A stretch of 64,000 bases of DNA, taken from NCBI RefSeq assembly GCF_000264905.1, contig NW_006763147.1, forward strand, positions 577,328 to 641,327, in the 5' to 3' direction. Positions 59,866-64,000 of this stretch are shown here, piece after piece. Under the pieces are notes generated by a model. The model was given only the letters and a program-made list of their open reading frames with translations, was not told the DNA's origin and did no database searches. Numbering within the stretch: the first letter of the stretch is position 1; every line of letters begins with the position of its first letter. The stretch comes from Stereum hirsutum FP-91666 SS1 (lineage: Eukaryota; Basidiomycota; Agaricomycetes; Russulales; Stereaceae). A program made the translations under genes and the position numbers.

Positions 59866-60703
59866 TCAACCACCCTCCATAGCACCATCCCCCGCCGGCT
59901 CTCCATCTCCTTGAGTACCGTACGCCGCGTCCTTCTTCTCTCTTCTCTTCTTCTCCATTATCAGGAACGTGAGCACTATTGAATCAAGATCAAGGCTAGC
60001 TTCGGGTCTGATCTCGAGGAATGTGTCGGCTTGGGCGACGTGGGAGCACCGCACGGTGAATGTTGGTTCGGGGTTGTAGCTCGCTTGTACGATGCCAGTA
60101 CGTGCATGGGTGAGCTATGTGAAAATCAGTGAGCATGGGATGGAGGGAGGATGGGGACGAATGTGTATGGCATGGGTATGAGCATGAGCAGAATGATATA
60201 ATGTACCTCTAAATCACCGTCGCGAACGTATTTCCATTTATAGGTCTCGTTGTTTTTATCGCTGAAGTAGCGGGTGCTGTGGCGAACGCATATGTCGATA
60301 CAGCGTTATTAATAAATATCGGCTGCTGAGGAAACCATTCCAGGCTTGGTACACATACATACCTCGAGAACATCACTTTCTTCCACAACAAATCCTTGAA
60401 CCCCACATTCCTCTCCACCCCATCCTTCTCAAACGCTGCCGTCCTCACCCTTCCGCCTCCAAGACACTGCCAAGTCACAAATGCGATATGTTTACCCTCT
60501 TCCCCAGCTTTGGCTGGTCCCCTCTGCGAATCCGTGTAAACACTGTCCCGACGGGTATGAAGCGATTTATCGCCCTGGACGTGTAGGCGGGACACGGAAG
60601 ACCGATGCAGAGAAGAGTCTGAGATGACTTTGTAATAGGTGCGTCCGGAGGGTGCAGTGAGCTCTGTGTGTGAAGGGTCGTCTGGTTTGAGATAAAGTCT
60701 CAT
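59866..60703 (-). CDS. DUF6593-like protein
   Basis: Three exons: 60703-60363, 60276-60207 and 60114-59866; 219 aa, phases 2 and 0. The layout is that of DUF6593, a small basidiomycete family related in fold to tubby/LURAP-type beta barrels: SGRTYYKVISDS near residue 20, AFVTWQCLGGGRVR, RYFSDKNNETYKWKYVRDGD, then TFLEIRPEASLDLDSIVLTF near the end. A basic Lys/Arg patch (EKKRREKKD) follows. Function unknown; possibly membrane-lipid binding (inference). No signal peptide. Confidence 0.75.
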
Positions 60704-61194
60704 AACGATAAATGATAGACTGAAGGTTCAGATGCGGGTAAGATGACAAGATCTGAGAGCATAGAAGAACAAGTAAGGCGAGTCGAGCGGCGTCGTGCCA
60801 GTCAGCAAGCAGAGGAATGTGTTACATGTTGGTCTGGCGGTATGACCGCGGAGTCCAAGGAGCTCTTCAAGTGAGTCTCGATACCCAATCGGTACCATTC
60901 AATGGAGTACACTCAATTGGGCCAGAATATCAGACGGAGGCTAAGACGGTTGAAGGTCCAGATATGGTACTGGGATTTCCTAGATATACTGCCGCGGAGA
61001 CGAAGCGGAGACTGGCTCCGGTTTTGGGCGGAGCGGCGTTTCGTTCTGTTTCGGAATAAGCTCACAGTCCGAGTTCCATGGCATGTGGTCAGGATATGGG
61101 TATAGAATGAAATCCAAGGGAGTGTGTGAGCGTAGTATCTTACAAATCGATGTAGAATGTGTACTCGTCCCAGTCCGCTACTAGTCTGTCACTG
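60704..61194. other. Intergenic
   Basis: Promoter of the DUF6593 gene and 3' flank of the ThuA gene. No gene recognised. Confidence 0.45.
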
Positions 61195-62641
61195 TCAGAT
61201 GGCCAAAATCAAGAAGACGGACGATAATACCACCGTCATAGCGAATGAAACTCCCTTCACCCAGTTTGTTTTCCTGGTCGCACTGCGGGATCACCAGCAC
61301 CGGGTTGAATTTGAGAAACGCGGGAGAATCATTATACATAAAGAACTCACCTCGAAGTGCTTCCAGAAGCAGAAGAGGACGCAGACGTACTAGTGCTAGT
61401 ACCAGCACCAGCTGTGGAGTTAGTACTAGACGCAGTTGCCTCTGGATTGCCGACCTGACCGCTCGCGTTGAACGCTCTGGTCAGGTTGGAATCCAGTGCC
61501 CAAGTGATACCACCCATGACGTGGGCCATGAACGTAGAATCCTGAGGGATGTGTATCATTTAGATTGCCGTCTGCAGATCAGCAATGTTGAACCGGAGAA
61601 CTAACCGCCCATGTTTCGTTCAAGTGTCCTAAGCTAGTGTAGAAGCTTCGACCAGCGGTTCCATTGCCTTGCACGCCTGCACCATGTTCTTGATACCAAG
61701 CTAGGGAAAAGGGTAAATCCATGTCGACGATCACGGATAGGTTGACATACCTGTAGGATGGGGCGTTCCTTGGTCAAAGTTCCGGGTCCCAGTATCTGTA
61801 GACGGAATAAACAAAGTCAAACATAATCAAGATGCTATGTTCTTCGATAACTAACCAGTATAGGAGGATTCATTGGCGGAGAGTAGGACAACGGCACCAA
61901 TGGATCGAGGGTCAGACTTGAAGTTATACCTAGACAAATGCGCCATGAGAAGGATACAGAGACGGGTGCTTCCAGCAAACCACGTACATCTCGTCCTGTA
62001 CGTGCCATTCGGTGGGCAGCATACTTGTGCTGGGATGCGATGAGTCGATCACGTCTACCGTCTATCAGGTAAAATGAGCACGCTTAAGTGACGCCAGGAT
62101 GAGTATAAGTCGATATCACTCACCGCGTTCTGTAGCTCTGGGTGGTAGTCAAAGTATGCTCCTGACAAGAAAGTCAGGACTTGTAGAGTAAGCGGGTTTC
62201 GATGTACTGGACTCACCAACCTCATTACCATAGAACGTCGTGTTCCGAAGAGCATCAGAAGCAGAATGAATCCCAACAAAGTTGCCGCCGAGGTCAAGGT
62301 ACTTCTGCAATGCCGCTTTACCGTTCTCGTCGAGGACTGCTCACACAAACCGTGACATCGGGGGTGGAGGTCAGTACGAATGCATCGCCGTTCGCCTTCA
62401 TCGAACGGGTGGATTTACCTTCTCCGGTATTCATGAGGAACACTAACGCATCGTAAACGGACAACCCATCATCCGTGAACGTTCCCTGATCCTCCGTTGC
62501 GTCGAACTGGATATTCGCGGTCGAGCCTTGCGCAATAAGAGCGTCTCGCGCTGTTGGAATGGAATCATGCCGGAAGTCGGCGGTGGCAGAGTAAATAAGA
62601 ACCCTAGCAGGCGTAGATGCTGATTGTGCTATCGTGGCCAT
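61195..62641 (-). CDS. ThuA-like domain protein with predicted GPI anchor
   Basis: About nine exons; first ATG 62641, last exon ends with TGA at 61195-61197. ThuA-like proteins have a class I glutamine-amidotransferase-like fold and are linked to sugar use in bacteria. Motifs: RVLIYSATADFRHDSIP, DALVFLMNTGE, YLDLGGNFVGIHSASDA, AYFDYHPE, TEWHVQDEMYNF, AWYQEHGAG and HVMGGITWAL. A Ser/Thr-rich spacer (about 30 residues) follows, and a final exon, in phase after a GTGAGT donor at 61350, adds a hydrophobic tail (SFAMTVVLSSVFLILAI) that ends the protein, as in GPI-anchored cell-wall proteins. The residues upstream of ATG 62641 stay in frame and are hydrophobic but have no ATG, so a signal peptide is not shown. 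Substrate unknown. Confidence 0.85.
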
Positions 62642-62821
62642 GAATAAAAGACTAGAAAATAGAGCTAGAAATGTGGTTGATGTGGACAGAGATGTTTGAG
62701 AAAGAGAGGCGTGAGCCTGAGCCCTACACTCGCGAAGTCGTCACATTTCCCCCCCGCCGCCGGACTGTAGAGGCTCGATCACCAGTCTTGGCGTGAGCGG
62801 CGTGGAGAGCCCGGTGAAACC

Positions 62822-63285
62822 TATAAAACAGGAGGGTGGCGTATTGGTATCGAGGTTCGATCCTTATGCGTACAGTTTCGGTGGCAAATGCGACGTGAGG
62901 TCTGATCCTGTGAGTACACAACTGGCCTGGATTTGGCTCTTGGTCCGATCCCTTGAACTGCCCTTGTGCGTACGGAAAGCTAGCAGGACTGCCTAGGTCC
63001 GATCACTATGCATACAATTTCGTTGTATGTGTTTAGGCTTGGCTGCTAACTGCTACTCTCTAACACTGTACGCCACCGCACAGACCATTCTGTGTCAAAT
63101 TGACAGTGTTTTAGGCGTTCGTCTAAGAGAAGGTCCAATCCCTCGTGAGTACGGAAGGTGCCCTTATTTGGACTACCCGATCCACCAAAGTACAGAAATC
63201 CTCCCAAACTTTGAGTACAGAACCGCCCAAAATTTGGGTTTTGGGATCGGACCTCGATACCAATACGCCACCCTCCTTATAAAAC
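62822..63285. mobile_element. hAT-like MITE with 8-bp target duplication
   Basis: The element is 62830-63277 (448 bp). Its ends are inverted repeats of about 35 bp with one mismatch, both starting AGGAGGGTGGCGTATTGGTA. The flanks at 62822-62829 and 63278-63285 are both TATAAAAC. An 8-bp duplication and AGG ends fit the hAT superfamily. No transposase. Short GGTCCGATC-like motifs recur inside. Confidence 0.92.
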
Positions 63286-63855
63286 CCTCGCTTGGTGGGA
63301 TGGAAGGGGTTTGTGGCGACGGGTGGCGTCGACGAGCACAGCCACTGATCCTACGCAGAGTACTCGCGCCAGCCGTCACTCTCACCCACGCGTAGCAAAC
63401 CTGGTCACCAGTCTACACTGATCCTCGAACAAAGGTAAAGTTCGAAACGGCAGTGACTTGTCACCGAAGTTTTCGTTACCTGACTGGCCGAGTCAAAGCC
63501 TATCCCCAAGTGCACTCCCTACTTCATATTCTCGGGCGCCTCTTCTGGCCGTCAAAGAACACCACAGGGCTTTCCCTGGATGCTACCATCCACGGGTTTT
63601 GACGGATGTGAATCCGTGAGAACGCATCCGGCATCCGTCGGATGCCATCCGCGCTGAACTGTGCGGATGATGGGCTTCTCGGAGATGGCGGGGTCGTGAT
63701 CCGTCCAAAAGGCGGACGTGACTTTGACGCGTCGAGAACGCGTCGCGAATTGGTGGCGCGTCGGTGGCGCGTGTTTTGCTCCTGACCGCTTTGTACCTGT
63801 ATAGCACGCATACCACTGTAACTTAGCTTCATCATAACTCGCTCTTCATGCTTTC
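63286..63855. other. Intergenic with many short repeats
   Basis: Holds runs of CGGATG/CATCCG words (63600-63670) and GCGTCG/GGTGGCGCGT words (63735-63775) in direct and inverted order. No gene recognised. Confidence 0.45.
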
Positions 63856-64000
63856 ATGCTACCCTCGTCTAGCCAACAAGCTGCCTCCCTCAGTAATTCC
63901 CTTAGCTCTGCTCAACCAAACACAAACTCTTCTGTCCCTTCCGGGCAAGTCTTGACTAGAAGTGCTAGCGATACCAATGCACCGGCACCATCATCCAGGG
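63856..64000 (+). CDS. Partial ORF running off the window end
   Basis: ATG 63856 opens a frame of 48 codons with no stop before the window ends. The start is Ser/Gln/Asn-rich (MLPSSSQQAASLSNSLSS). Too short to name. It could be a gene N-terminus or the start of a transposon gag. Confidence 0.35.
   Translation, partial: MLPSSSQQAASLSNSLSSAQPNTNSSVPSGQVLTRSASDTNAPAPSSR

Noticed and set aside
62860..62870. GGTTCGATCC, a T-loop-like word of tRNA genes
   Set aside because: No acceptor stem or anticodon arm can be formed around it; it is part of the MITE inverted repeat. A similar word near 47307 lies in a sedolisin exon.

Overview
The window is nuclear DNA of a mushroom-forming basidiomycete (Agaricomycetes). 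The evidence is genes on both strands cut by many short GT-AG introns (about 50-75 nt), several very small exons, a class II haem peroxidase, short tyrosinases, and basidiomycete-typical families (DUF6699, DUF6593, F-box, MYND). No operons, tRNAs, rRNAs or CRISPR arrays were seen. Exon coordinates were worked out by hand from splice sites and reading-frame phase; domain names come from recognised motifs, not from a search.

Left part (1-10.8 kb): a large protein with two RING fingers (+), a probable ORC6 subunit (+), a PhyH-type 2-oxoglutarate dioxygenase (+), and a gene on the minus strand with two MYND fingers made by internal duplication. From 11.2 to 18.3 kb lies a small metabolic-looking group: two closely related tyrosinases (-) that flank one cytochrome P450 (+). 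A decayed gene of unknown family follows, then an unknown basic protein, a second MYND protein, a short-chain dehydrogenase (-) and a small unknown gene (-). A dispersed repeat of about 167 bp sits between several of these.

Middle part (27-40 kb): gene-poor. It holds a DUF6699 gene (-), a 190-bp tandem duplication, NOP56 (+, snoRNP core protein) and a frameshifted PEBP-family gene. From 40.4 to 44.3 kb are a secreted class II peroxidase (16 exons) and a convergent F-box-like gene.

Right part (44.6-64 kb): a compact LTR element (two identical 195-bp LTRs, one gag-like ORF), a secreted sedolisin protease whose exon is split by a TA-flanked MITE, a CRAL-TRIO/RhoGAP protein, a KHA1-like K+/H+ antiporter, a DUF6593 gene, a GPI-anchored ThuA-like protein, a hAT-like MITE with a perfect 8-bp target duplication, and the start of an ORF that runs off the window.

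The secreted oxidoreductases and protease (tyrosinases, peroxidase, sedolisin, ThuA-like protein) fit a saprotrophic or wood/litter-decaying lifestyle (inference). The remaining genes are housekeeping: replication, ribosome biogenesis, ion homeostasis and Rho signalling.
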